Below, piece by piece: positions 44,775-56,680 of a stretch of 64,000 nucleotides of DNA. Both the position numbers and the translations under genes were made by a program. The notes under the pieces were generated by a model. The model was not told where the DNA came from and ran no database searches. It worked only from the letters and a program-made list of their open reading frames with translations. The stretch spans positions 38,980,295-39,044,294 of the forward strand of contig NC_092640.1 of the NCBI RefSeq assembly GCF_039555335.1, given 5' to 3'. The DNA is from Amphiura filiformis. Its lineage: Eukaryota > Echinodermata > Ophiuroidea > Amphilepidida > Amphiuridae. How positions within the stretch are numbered: the first letter of the stretch is position 1; the number at the start of each line of letters is the position of its first letter.

Positions 44775-45339
44775 CAGTATATCTTTGTTTATCTTAAAAC
44801 CAAGATGGTGGACTCGATCTCATAAAGTTCGCGATACGGCAAAACATCTGAAGTTACTGTAAATTCTACTTCACAAATCAGTATTACTGTGTGATATCAA
44901 TTATTGAAGTAAATTAGTCCATAATTCACCATTTTAGGGGTTCAGTTGCTTGGAAAATGATGTGCATATTATGCAATTTGGGGCCTAGAATGCCGGACTT
45001 TCTGAAAGTTTTGGAAGGCTAACATAATGACCGGCGACGATATGAACTGAAAATTGACGGCGCCCAGCCTTGGATATTCCTAAAAACAACGACTTTTTGT
45101 GCCCGATTTTGAAAATTAATGACACATTTAATGTAATTAAACAGTTAACATTGTTAAATGGGAGGATTTTTTATTTCTACACAGTAAATCCGGCTGCGAT
45201 TTGGATGCGTCCAGTTGAGATTTTTTGGACCCCTTAACCTCCTTGGATTTAGAAATTCAGTGCGTATATATTTACCCATTTTCAAAATTTTGCGTCCAGG
45301 ACGCAATGACGCATTAAAACGCGAACCCTGCAGAGGAGC

Positions 45340-46000
45340 TCTGTGTAATTCCAATGGGGGAGTTGGTGTTTGTTTTAAAAATAGTTTATTGATGCAGGCT
45401 AATTGTGCATTGTATATGCCTACATGTACATGTACCATTGTTACAAATTATTCACTGTAGGCCTATATTGATTTTTGGAACACCATATGGGAATTGAATA
45501 TAAATGTGATATTATAGCAATTTTTAAAACTATTTTGAATATATTTCCCAAATTTAAAGTGCATTGCTAACAAATGCTACAAGTTATGGCACTTAAAACT
45601 CAAATTAATCAACTTAAAATACAACTTTTTCACATCCTGTATAACACAATGGGAAAACAAATGTAGAACAAAGTATATATTTAATGAAAGGAATAATTGT
45701 GTACATTCCAAATATCAAGTTCATTTTCCAATTTACTATACTATGTAGAAATATTGGAGTGGTAAAGAAATGTAATTTGTTAGGTATTTTGCAGTGGAAT
45801 CAGAGTACACCCTGTATATCCACTCAAACTTTACAGATTTGCAATCCTGACAATGTATGCTTTCTAAAAATGTATATGTTTACATAGTTTGGGTGAAAAC
45901 TTTTTGAATTATAATCAGAAATACAAAAAAGGAGTTGATTTTTGACAAATTGTAAGATGTGACACAATTGGGTCCCACCTGAAAAAACATGACTCACTAC
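45340..46000. other. No gene recognised
   Basis: AT-rich sequence without repeat structure or supported reading frame. Confidence 0.4.
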
Positions 46001-46219
46001 CAGTGTTCAAATAAGCACTTATCCTCTTGTCCTCAAATCACTGGGGACAACCATATTGAGCTGTGTACTTATCCCCTGGACAACCATTATTTGGATTCTT
46101 TGCCCTCAAAAACATGACATTTATATTTTGGGGACAACCAAAATGTTTTGAGGACAAGCAGAATTCATGCTTTAGTTATCCTCGGGACAACCTCCATATT
46201 TTCCTTATTTCGGACACTG
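46001..46219. mobile_element. hAT-type MITE, relative of 21877-22093
   Basis: The ends CAGTGTTCAAATAAGC and CTTATTTCGGACACTG are flanked by CTCACTAC and CCCACTAC (7 of 8). The interior ACTGGGGACAACCATA and TATCCCCTGGACAACC are shared with the other copy. Confidence 0.85.
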
Positions 46220-46569
46220 CCCACTACATAATTTCCAGACTTGTGCCATTTGTAGCGCGCATGTTATTTTCAAAACTCAATCCTTACCCAGGTGGCGAGT
46301 GGCATGATCGAGCCGGCAACTTGTGAAACCGCCGGCCTGGCCGTATGGCATTTATATATACTCGGTTAGTTTTGTGGGGTTCATTAATATCGAACCCCAA
46401 CGGTTTTAGCTTGTATTTATATTATTTTAAATAACATCTAGGCCTATTTGTTTGTGATATTTCAAGCGTTTTAAAATTTCAAAATAATCCCATTCAATTA
46501 GTGAATTACACGGTTGACGATGGAAATTTACTGTACTGAATTTAGAGAATGCACGGCGACCACCACCTG

Positions 46570-46858
46570 TCCCTAGTAAAAGTTAATTCTTTATTACTTC
46601 CGTGGTCCGAGCTATGCGCCAAGCGGGTTAAGTGTATGTGTAGACATGGTAGACGAGCGTACACACAGAAGAAATAAGCAATCACGCTGATTGGCTGATC
46701 AACGGACTTGACAACAAGCCGGTTGACCCATTGGTCGTCTGCGCGGCGCGTAGACTCCGTAGTAGGCGACCGTGACGCGATCGCAATTCCGCAATTCACC
46801 AGCGCGTACCCGGACGGACCACGGAAGTAATAAAATAAAAAAATTAACTTTACCCTGC
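46570..46858. mobile_element. Palindromic MITE (AAGTTAATTTTTTTATT ends)
   Basis: The left arm AAAAGTTAATTCTTTATTAC plus TTCCGTGGTCC is mirrored by GGACCACGGAAGTAATAAA plus TTAACTTTACCCTG on the right. The interior is CpG-rich. Confidence 0.65.
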
Positions 46859-47139
46859 TAAAACATCAAAATTGCCATGCTTGCTGCGTATGATATGATT
46901 TTAAACGTACATGTGTATGTGTATTGTCATGATTGTGTTGTGTGACCGCAACCGCACGCATACAACAATGGAAACGGTAGCATGTTCATCTCATGCACTG
47001 ACTAGCACCACCCATGGCCATGCTGTACTGCACTGTTTGCATGTTTGTGTACTACAGTGATGATTTACCTTCGTAAAGGATAATTTGAGTCTATCGATCC
47101 ACAAATACAATCTTGCTTTGCTAAATTAAACAGTAAATG

Positions 47140-47420
47140 AAACAGCTCATAATATCGCTAACAAATAGTTTGTATCTCAAAACTTACTATGTTTAATCTC
47201 CAGTTAAAAACCTGCAATTATTGGACGCAGTTCATCTTTTCGTGAGTTGATGTGAAAGAAATATCACCGTCCACAGAGACCGCGGACGGAAATCGCATTA
47301 CGTTCACCAATATAATGAACGTTCCGTATGTAGGTTGGAACGAGACTAGAAATTATGGCGTGGTTGCGTAGCCTCGTTTACATGTTGTGACACTTCAATG
47401 GGCAATACTGCAGATTGCAT
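47140..47420. repeat. Dispersed repeat shared with 23990-24380
   Basis: Shared segments include AACTTACTATGTTTAATCTC, CAGTTAAAAACCTGCAATTA, the GACGCAG motif, GAACGTTCCGTATG and GTTGCGTAGCCTCGTTT. On the minus strand the first forms an ACATA|GTAAGT donor-like motif in both copies. Confidence 0.55.
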
Positions 47421-47648
47421 TCTGGGAGTTGAAGCCACAATATAAGTTGGGTATGAGATATATTAAAAATATTAGGGAGTGGTCTTTAGCATTGTTGTGA
47501 GCTCATGGGTGGGGGGTACAGATATTTAATACATTTTTGTAGTATTTAATATGATTTGAATTAATATCAAAATACAAACTGTAAAATACAACTTACAAGC
47601 AAGTAAATTCAGGAAAAAATGGACTTGTACTCCAAACACACTACCGTA

Positions 47649-47996
47649 AGGCCGTATAAAATTAATGTTTTGGTTCTCGTCCAGAGGATTTTCATGAATT
47701 GATGAGGGAGGGAGGTGTTTTTTTGTTTGTTTTTTTTCAATGTAAAATTAGCATTGTCAGTAGTTTTCGGTCTTCAGTGCTCGAGGAAACGATGAGGCCC
47801 CTTTTTTTTTTCTTCAAATGTGAGATTCTGAGGGATAAACCCCCTAGAGTACCACAAAAAGACTTGGAAGTGATGCTTGTTCTCTAATAAACTTATTTAT
47901 ATGTATGAAGATTTCATAAATCATTCCAAGGTCTAAAAAAAATGAAAAATCTAAAAAAAAAAAACCGAGAACCAAAATATTAATTTTACACGGCCT
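47649..47996. mobile_element. MITE (AGGCCGT..AAAATTAAT ends)
   Basis: AGGCCGTATAAAATTAATGT plus TTTGGTTCTCG on the left and CGAGAACCAAAATATTAATT plus TTACACGGCCT on the right form arms of about 32 bp. The interior includes the GAGGGATAAACCCCC segment shared with 28690-28840. Confidence 0.75.
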
Positions 47997-48026
47997 AAAA
48001 TGCATGGGGATCGGTCAATTTAGGGC

Positions 48027-48247
48027 CTATACTAAAATGCAGAAAACCTTTGACGAGCGCGTATTGTAAGGATACATCGCGTATATACTGCGTTGCACGC
48101 ACTTGTCTCTGATTGGCTGCTAAGGCAATATGTTGTTGCTGAGATGAAATTTGTGAACTGTGCGCCGTAGGCCTACGCGTTGTTAGCGCCGAATTTGCAA
48201 CATCACGGTAGTCGCGCTCGTAAAAGGTTTGCTGCATTTTAGTATAG
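48027..48247. mobile_element. Palindromic MITE (CTATACTAAAATGCAG ends)
   Basis: CTATACTAAAATGCAGAAAA on the left and TGCTGCATTTTAGTATAG on the right, with GACGAGCGCG mirrored by CGCGCTCG. A decayed relative is at 22563-22745. Confidence 0.7.
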
Positions 48248-48535
48248 GGGAAGGTGGCCGGGCTATAAACCACAGAACGGAACACTTAACTTCGAGGCCA
48301 TGCTCTGTGACGTCACCATAAGTAATATGACTGTATGATATGTTCAGTTGAAGTTTGTATTTACCCTTAATATACCATTAACCAATAGCCTATAACTTGA
48401 ATCTTACAATTTTTTATAAAAATGAAGAAATATTTTCAAAAAAATAAATCCGTTTTGCCCCACTATCGGGGCAAAACGGAACCCCTATGGGGCAAAACGG
48501 CACCCTGGGTGTAAACTTATATCAGTAGTTCCATC

Positions 48536-48770
48536 GGTAGGCCCTAGGCCTAGTTATATGTAGGCCTATATTCAGTTACAATATTAAGTGGGCCTACCAT
48601 ATCTGTGGAGTGAGTGGTTAACTTCTTAGTAGGCCTATAATAGGCCCTATGTATGACCAATAGGCCTATTTGATTAGAAAGAAATATTAAGTAGGCCTAC
48701 CCATCTCTGTGGAGTAAGTTAACTTTTAATCATTAGGCCCTAATTCTATCTATAGGCCTAGTATGCCTAT
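48536..48770 (+). repeat. Patch dense in TAGGCCTA/TAGGCCC palindromes
   Basis: TAGGCCTA or close forms occur about ten times in 235 bp. Scattered copies are found all over the window. It is non-coding. Confidence 0.7.
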
Positions 48771-48799
48771 GTTTCAGCGAAGTGTTTACCATGCTCGAG

Positions 48800-49545
48800 T
48801 AGGCCCAGGGGCGTAAATCCATTTTTGAAAGTGGGGGGGGGGGGGACACACTGACAGTGGGGGAAATCAATAAATACAGTTTAAAATGGGCGCAAAGCGG
48901 CCATCGCTTTGCGCTTGCGCGACGCAGGGGGTGTCTGAGGGGGGATGTGGCACCCTCAGAAGTAACAAACTTTTGCAAAATGAATACCTAATTGAAGCGA
49001 TTTGGTGGCCCATTTTGGCACTATTAGTGTGTAAAATTTTAGTTTAAAAAAGCCAAAAATTTGTGAAATGACAGTCCACAAAGCCTTTCGTGGAAAAGTT
49101 TTCCCTAGGCCTATAAATGACATAAATTGGCAAATGTGGAAAGCAGAAGTGAAAATGGCTACTTGTTTAGCCACTACACAGGGGGTGTCTGAGGGGGATG
49201 TGCCCCCTCAGAAATAAGAAACTTTTGCAAAATGAATACCTAATTGAAGCGATTCGGTAGCCCATTTTGGCACTATTAGTGTGTAAAATTTTAGTTTAAA
49301 AAATGACCATCCATGAAGCCTTTTGTGGAAAAGTTTTCCCTATTATTGTAGGCCTATTAAATTACATAAATTGGCAAATGTGGAAAGCAGAACCGAAAAT
49401 GGCTACTTTTTGTATACTTTTGCAAATTTGGGTAGGTGCGGTCGCACCCCCACCCCCCCCCCCGCAGCCCCCTGCGTACGGGCCTGCCACTGATATGTTA
49501 GGCCTATAAGACCTGCCCCCCCCCAATCCGCGCCTGCGGGTGTAG
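48800..49545 (-). repeat. Reverse-oriented ~290-bp repeat units within a GC-rich repeat
   Basis: The left edge CAGGGGCGTAAATCC is a transposon-end-like motif. Two units with AATGAATACCTAATTGAAGC, CCCATTTTGGCACTATTAGT and AAAATTTTAGTTTAAAAAA repeat at 48961 and 49205. They are related to 9490-10450 in reverse. Confidence 0.65.
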
Positions 49546-49789
49546 AAGTGAAAGCGACCACTTGTTTATAGGCCTATACACACAAGGGGTTGGGGGTGTC
49601 TGAGGGGGATGTTCCCCTTCAGACGTTGGAAAATGTTACTGAGGTCCAATTGAAGTCATTTTGTCAAAATTTTACTTGAGATTTGAGATTCACAATTACT
49701 AAAGCATGCATGGATTGATGTTGAAATGACGTGGACCCATGCACCTTCACGCAACGCCTAAAATAACCACAGGCCTAGGCCTATATAGG

Positions 49790-51240
49790 AGTAACTACAG
49801 AATACCCCTCTCGGGGGTATAGTTGTATAAAGTTGTAACATGTTTGTATGTATTGGAATAGGGTGTTTTGTGCTTGAGTGGGGTATTCTGTTTTAATGAT
49901 TTGTGTATGGTAATGTTCTGAGTATGGTATTCTGGAAACTAAGTATAGGTCTTGGTTTTTTTGTTGGCGCAGTCGGCGCAGACATAGTCGAAAAACCGAC
50001 ATGGTTGGCGTTTGAAGTGGGCGCAGTTTAAATTGGCGGGTTAATTGGCGGGTTATTTAAGTCGCAGTTGAAAAAAATGAAGTCTGTTTGTTTGTTTGTA
50101 ATTTATAGTGTGTTTTTTGCTAGTTGACTACTCGGGAGTGTAATTGCCCGGTATAGGTGTCGGTTTTTAACAAGGCGCAGTCGGCGCAGACGTAGTCGAA
50201 AAATTGACATGTTTGTTCTTTGGGGCGTGGTCGCAGTAGCCTATTGCATGGGAATTAGGTGTTTTGTGCGTGAGTGGTTGATTGTGTTGTAATGAGTTGT
50301 GTATGATAATGTTGTGAGTGTGGTATTCTGGAGACTAAGTATAGGTCTTGGTTTTTTTGTGGGCGCAGTCGGCGCAGACGTTGTTGAAAATTGACAGGTT
50401 TTTTCTTTAAGCGTGGACATAGTTGAAAGTGAGGATTTTTTAAATTGGGCGTGGACGTAGATTAGCGGGGATTTGTCCCCGTTACCGTTGAAGGAGTACA
50501 AGATGTGGTACGTTTGTGTATGGTAGTAGGCCTATGTGAATTATATTTGGTACTACACGTATACCTGGACAAATTCTATGTCTAGTTTTTATGTCGGCGT
50601 AGTCGGCGCAGACGTAGTTGCAAATTAACAGGTTTTGGGCTTTGAGCTTGGACGTGGATAAAATTGGTGATTTCATGAATGGAACATAGTGTTAGGGGGA
50701 TTTGTTTCCCTTTACGTTAAATTAGTTTAACGACTATAATATGTTAGTTTTTGTTTGATTGTGTGTAAATGTGGGCAGTACATGTACAGTTGGACATAGT
50801 TCTTGATTTTTATGTCGGCGCAGTCGGCGCAGCCGTAGTTGTAAGTGGCAGATTTAGCATTTGGTCGTGGACGTGGTTAAAAGTGGCGATTTTATAAATG
50901 GGGCGTGGATGCAGTATTGCGAGGGAATTTGTCCGCAATGGCGTTGAAGGAGTAGGCCATCAATATGTTGTTTTGTGTTTGATAGTGTTTGAATTTGTTG
51001 TTGGTACATGTAAGTTGGACAACGTATAGATCCTGGTTTTATGGCGGCGTAGTCGGCGCAGACGTAGTTAAAATTGGCAAGTTTGTGCTTTGGGCGTGGT
51101 CGTAGTTAAAATGTGATTTTATATATGGGAATGGTCGATTTGTTCCCGATGAAGCTGATTGGTATGCTATGTTGTTTGGATATAGGTCGGGGTTTTTATG
51201 TCGGCGCAGACGTTGTTCAAATGGTGGCACGTTCTGGGTT
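49790..51240 (+). repeat. ~220-bp satellite with GGCGCAGTCGGCGCAGAC core
   Basis: The core recurs at about 49967, 50172, 50363, 50594, 50815, 51044 and (shortened) 51200, spaced 155-230 bp apart. Each core follows a TAGGTCTTGGTTTTT-like stretch and precedes CGTAGTTGAAAATTGACA-like sequence and a GGGCGTGGACGTAG segment. The reverse-strand frames are repeat-derived. Confidence 0.8.
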
Positions 51241-51289
51241 TAGGCGTGGATGTTTAAATTCAGTGTGTGAATTTTGTTATATTTGATTA

Positions 51290-53130
51290 CGTAAATGTTA
51301 ATAATATGGGAACGTAATTTGTTTTGTGGATTTAATAGGATTAGGGGAAGCTAAAAGAAAGGGGTAATCGCGTATGACGTTTTAAGAAAGGGGTCATCGG
51401 GTATATTCGAGTTAAAATATTTGGACCTACTCACAAGACACACATATCATCACGTTGAGTGCTGTATATGTTCCGCCCCTTTGGGCCGTGACAAACTCTC
51501 TCCGTGGATCGGTTTCTTGGGGTGAACCCAAGCTGGCTACCTCTGAAGATCCTTAAAATACATTGTAGGGTATTTGCCCCGGTCTTCATTTGGTACCATA
51601 TTATTGAAGGTTATCTTTGTATGGGCGGAGCCATAGGCGGAGAGCCATACTTTAATTTTGTTTTGCAATATTTGTTCGCACGTTTAAGGGTTTATCTAGC
51701 CACTGTATAGATTGAAAGTTGCAGGGTATATAGTATGTAATCGAATGAAGAAGTAGATAGATTTTCTATAATAATATGTGTTCAGGAGAGGAGATATTTA
51801 ACAAAAACAAAAACACCCAAGTCCGTCAAATGCACGAATAAGAATACGTGTATAGTATAGGCCTATCCACCATTGGGGAATTGCCGCAGCTGATTAGAGT
51901 CGTTCATTTCGTGCGGTACATGATTAGAGTCGTTCATTTCGTACGGTAAATAGAGGACAATGGGTGTATTTTTTGTTTGCTTTTGTTATGCTTTTTGGAA
52001 ACACTCGCGCCTGCTATAAAGTCGTTAATTTGTTTGCACAGACCTAGTCTCCTACACACCCAATTTGTGTCGGGCGATCCGAACAAACATCGTGATAGCC
52101 ATATACAGTCTGGCCCGAGGCACAGACTATCAAGTGTTTATTTACCAGTGACCTTCAATAAAATCGATACTGTAGTATAAACATGCTATAAACAGGGTGT
52201 CCCTGAAAGAACTGTTTCGTCAGAAACTTAATTGTTTGGGTATTTCAACACCACAACTAAACAAAACTAAATACTTTTTGAATTTTGACAATAAGACGAA
52301 ATATTAAGATTAGAAATTTAATAACGTGGCATAATCACTGCGCATCATAATTTTTACTTCATTTACTGTATAAAACACATCTTTTGACTCATTATGACCC
52401 CAGATTTTTTCTTTTTTGAGAAACAAAAATCCTTCCAAACTTTACATAGAGCCAAACATTTACAAGATTCAATTTTTTTTTATTTTGGCATAACAATTCA
52501 GGGAATTTTGTTTTTGTTTGTTAACGTTTGTTTTAATACGCAATCACTCGGGCACACCCTTTTCAACGAAAAATGAAAACTTTAATCTCAACATTTAATT
52601 TTGAGCATGGAGAAAGGAAATCATAATTTCCTTCCCGTTTCTCCCCATTTTCCCCTTCTGTTTTTCTTCTCTTTTTTTCATTTTGCTTTTCACCTTTCCA
52701 CATTTTTTCTTCTCAGACAACCCTTGTTTACCAAAAGTAATAAATTTTATTTAATTTATGACGACACAGCATTCTGTCATCCCTGTCTAGCCCCGCTCCA
52801 AAGGTCTGACCTGGTTGTTAAACCGGCGCAGGCCAGATGTCAGAACTGCAAATCAAATGCAGCAAGGTAGAGGTTGTAATATCGTGCACATAGCTACCTA
52901 TACCTTGCTGTGTATAGTGAACAGAGCACGTGTATTTTGCTCACTGGCAATTGATACAAACAGAAGGTATCAATAAATGGGACAGTATGAATGGATCGTT
53001 TTCGAAGTTTATGTTGTGATGAAGTTTGGCAGTCAACATGTTCGATGATGCCGAGTATTTATATAGGGTCTACAGGGGTTTTAACAACATGGTGTATCGC
53101 CTAAACTTGGTCAGTTGTATTTGTAGAGCT
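51290..53130. other. No gene recognised
   Basis: It contains a 33-bp direct duplication (GATTAGAGTCGTTCATTTCG, 51893-51953) and a CAGGGTGTCCCTGAAAG motif at 52194 of the type seen at transposon ends. The frame at 52601-52870 shows CxxC pairs but no recognisable domain. Confidence 0.4.
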
Positions 53131-53131
53131 G

Positions 53132-53590
53132 AATAGATTTCGGGGTCATCCAAGGTCACCCAGGGTTCATCTGAGGTCAAATGACTAAAAACTGTCATAA
53201 TGGCACGAAACTTGGTGGGTATAGTCAACACTTAGAGTAAAATTTTTGGAAGGTCATTTCGGGGTCATCCGAGGTCACCCAGGGGCATTTGAGGTCAAAT
53301 TACTAAAAACTGTTATATGGGCTCGAAACTTGGTGGGTATAGTCAACATTTAGATTCAAATTATAGGAAGGTCATTTCGGTGTCATCCGAGGTCACCCAG
53401 GGGTCATCTGATGTCAAATTACTAAAACTGACATAACAGCATGAAATTTGGTGAGTACAGTCAACATTAAGAGTCAAATGTTTGGAAGGTCATTTTGGGG
53501 GTAATCCAAGGTCACTTAGGGGTCATCTGAGGTCAAATGACTAACATCTGTCGTATGGGCATGAAACTTGGTGGGTACAGTCAATATTGC
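53132..53590 (+). repeat. ~119-bp tandem repeat of AGGTCA-like half-sites, four units
   Basis: Each unit has AGGTCATTTCGGGGTCATCC then GAGGTCACCCAGGGGTCATC and TGAGGTCAAATTACTAAAA, followed by GAAACTTGGTGGGTA-AGTCAACA. The AGGTCA-like hexamers are spaced 5, 4, 5 and 4 bases apart. Confidence 0.85.
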
Positions 53591-53989
53591 TAGGAAACTG
53601 TCTATACATACAAACTGAACTTCCACCACACGGCTCGGGTTGTTTTGGTAAAGCAATACCAACACCTGTTGTGAACACGACACCACGAGGGGATATCCCA
53701 TATCCCAACCCGTGCTCTGGGCATCTTGTAAAACATAAACATTACACAGCCGTGCGGCCTATTACATTTCCATATTATTTCCTTCTTTAATCACCCCACA
53801 CTCCCCATCCACCATCCAGGCTTCGCCCATACAGGGTTCTGAAAAGAAACTCACATCTAAACACAACCACTACCATACCATCACCCAACAACCTTGCACA
53901 CCAACCGCGTATGCCGAAAATTTAAAACCGCGCAACCCGAGAACCGCTCTAGTTGAATTTTAATGTTATCGCATCAATTAGGACCAGTC

Positions 53990-54557
53990 AAATTGAGAAA
54001 TGGTGTTAACAGGTTTGTTGAACCAGAATGCTCTTCTGATATCAAATAATATTCATGTTATGACAAATTTTTAAAATTTGATATTTTTCAAAATTTGGAG
54101 ATATAACAGTTCTGGAAGTAAATTATATAAATTTAATGATAGTCTTACATTCTATGTAGCTGGGAGGAAAAGACGACGATCAATTGAAAATTTTGAGTTT
54201 TCATATTGAAGATATGGACTTATTTTCAAAAAGACCAAATTGTTTTTGTGTGTTTTGGAAAAAAAAACCAATATCTTCAATTATGAAAGGTCAAAATTTT
54301 CAATTGATTGTCGGCTTTTCATCCCACCTACATACACTTTAGGTAGAATTTATTTCGAGTACTGTTCAATATCAAAAATATAATTTTTTAATGATTTGCC
54401 ATAAAATGTGTATTACATTGCGAATTTCAAAAAATCAAAGTTAGTTGATATCAGAAGGACATTCTTCGTATTCAGAATGCAATTCGACGTGTGATGTGCG
54501 CTAATGTCCCACAATAAATACTGTCCAAGCGTTCATATCTCTTCCCTTAATGTATTG
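53990..54557. mobile_element. TTAA-type palindromic element, third copy
   Basis: The core GACGACGATCAATTGAAAAT and mirror CAATTGATTGTCGGC, a right half with CGTATTCAGAATGCAATTCG and an end at CCC-TTAA (54553-54557) match 42257-42928. The left end is decayed. Confidence 0.7.
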
Positions 54558-55740
54558 AAATTATGCTGGGCTAATCTTTATGTCTAGAAATATGTGGTAT
54601 AAGGTCGATTAAGAAAATACTCGTTTAGGTTTTCCTGCTTGATTTTGTTTGGTTAGGCCCTCTGTTGATCAAAAACTTCTTGAAGTGTTTCATAAACTAT
54701 ACAGTTGTAAGTCTATAGAACTTATGAACCATTTTCATGAAAAGGTAAAACTGAAAGTTCTGAAGATGAATTTTTTTAAGCATATTTAAATAAAAGGAAG
54801 TGGGGTGGAATGCTAAACATATTTGTGTTTACTCGCCTACAAATCTTATTCCACATCGCAGCGCAGTGCGATGTTCCGATGCTTTTAGGGAACAAACCAA
54901 AAGATCGATGACGTCCTATAAACGTAACTAGTTTCGTTTCTCAGTTGACCCCCTCCCTCCCTGCCAGAAACGTAATAATGAAATTTTGAAAATTTTGACA
55001 TAATAATAATAATGATATATACTTCAGACCTTATCTCAAGGACAATATTGTTCAAGGTTGCGCCGCAGGCTTACAAAGAGACAATATTGTTCAAGGTTGC
55101 GCCGCAGGCTTACAAAGAAACAATAGCAATCAAGCTTAAACTTTAAATTAGCACCCGATAGAGGGCAGGGCCTGAAGAATGAGGGAAATTATGGGAGTAA
55201 ATATTTAACGGAATAAACTGCATAATCATACTATTTAGATTTATTCCGTTAAAAATCTTATTTTAACTTATCAAATTACTAGTTTTTATATTCTATGGTG
55301 TCAAATATTTAATATGTGATCCTGTCTTCTGGAGTACAAGAGTATACTCTCACATGATACTTAATATGTGATCCTAATACAGTATCTCATATTAGTTTTC
55401 ATGTTCTCCTACCCACTATGGGTGGATATACACAATTATAGTTGATTTGTTGATGGTTTATTAATAATAAAACTAAATATACCTACAAAACTGTATGAAA
55501 ATATAAGATGATTGTAGTTATACGGTTATATACAAGGATTAGAATGTACACGACTTTGTTTGGTTTATTAAGATTTTAAAGGTGTTGATAATGATATAAT
55601 CATGGTAATGTGTTTCTGTACTTACTTACAATTTGATGAACAATGTGTTCGTATGTTAAGTACTTTCTTTACAAAATAGAAGAATAACATTATATAACAT
55701 TAAATCCTCCACCACATAATACTTATAAATAATGGGCTAT
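54558..55740. other. No gene recognised; 47-bp direct duplication
   Basis: ACAATATTGTTCAAGGTTGC plus GCCGCAGGCTTACAAAGA is duplicated at 55032-55125. The rest is AT-rich and shows no gene. Confidence 0.45.
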
Positions 55741-55859
55741 TCCAGATAAAACATGCACCCCCCCCCCTATAGAGGGCAACGGAAATCCAGATTTTTTGGT
55801 GGTCTTTGGGGCTTGGAATTCCAGCCTATTCTACTTATGCTGTTCCAAAATCCAGCCTA

Positions 55860-56100
55860 TTCTGCCTATGCTTGGCGCAAAATTTCCAGATTTTTCCACC
55901 GTTTTGTTAGTCTGAAGGCATAGAGGGTGTTGGAATTCCAGGTTAATTGTGTTTATCCTTGGTTGGATTTCCAGACTTTTTTGCCTCTGGTCAACAAAAT
56001 TTCCAGATTTTTCCACCGTTTTGTTAGTCTGAAGGCATAGAGGGTGTTGGAATTCCAGGTTTATTGTGTTTATCCTTGGTTGGATTTCCAGACTTCAACA
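55860..56100 (-). repeat. ~118-bp tandem duplication (TTCCAGATTTTTCCACC)
   Basis: Two units containing CCACCGTTTTGTTAGTCTGA, GCATAGAGGGTGTTGGAATT and GTTTATCCTTGGTTGGATTT, almost identical. TTCCAG motifs continue on both sides. The reverse-strand frames are repeat products. Confidence 0.8.
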
Positions 56101-56680
56101 AAATAATATTTTTGTCGATTGAGTTGCTGGAATTCCAGATGGTTTTGTTAGTAATTTGTCGGGATTTCCAGCCTTTTGTGCAAATAGATATCAGGAATTC
56201 CATTCTCTTCCAGTTCAATGCAATTTGTCATTATGTATGTGCATATGTAATGTATGTTGGGGTGTTTTCTCCCACCGGCCACCCCACAAGTTGGTGGTGG
56301 GTACTAGTTATACTCATCATGATTGACAGTCCAAGTGACCATGACAACCAACATTCTTGTTGAGTAAGCCTTAATTATTAGTAGGAAAGAAAAAGAGCAA
56401 GGTACACCAACTTAACGGAAAACAAGTCGCAGGGTGGCGAATCAGACCCCTCCCCTACTCAGTTGACAGATATGTTGTGACAAAATTTACAATTTGCATC
56501 TCCCTTTTGGTCTATTTTAGACCAAAATTAACCCTAGATTGGCCCATTTATTATTAAAATGCCAAATTGCCGCACTTTGCGCACAATCTTGGTAAAGCCA
56601 TTTGAGTGAGTAGATCTGCAACAATCATGTTGCCTTGCCCACAGGACCATCAAAAGGCAAACCCGGCCATATACCAGGTA

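Larger units (their letters stand above)
43337..45330. mobile_element. hAT-like element, 2 kb, with nested insertions
   Basis: The left end CAGGGTTAGCGGTGC and right end (mirror of CAGGGTTCGCGTTTT) are flanked by CGGAGGAG and CAGAGGAG (7 of 8 match). GGGTCCA/TTTGGACCCCTTAACC motifs occur near both ends. It contains a TTTAA microsatellite and a second element at 43743-44774. No transposase was recognised. Confidence 0.6.

Noticed and set aside
52601..52870. Possible zinc-binding protein (CxxC pairs near the end)
   Set aside because: Two CxxC pairs alone are weak, the rest is Phe/Leu-rich low complexity, and no neighbouring exon was found.
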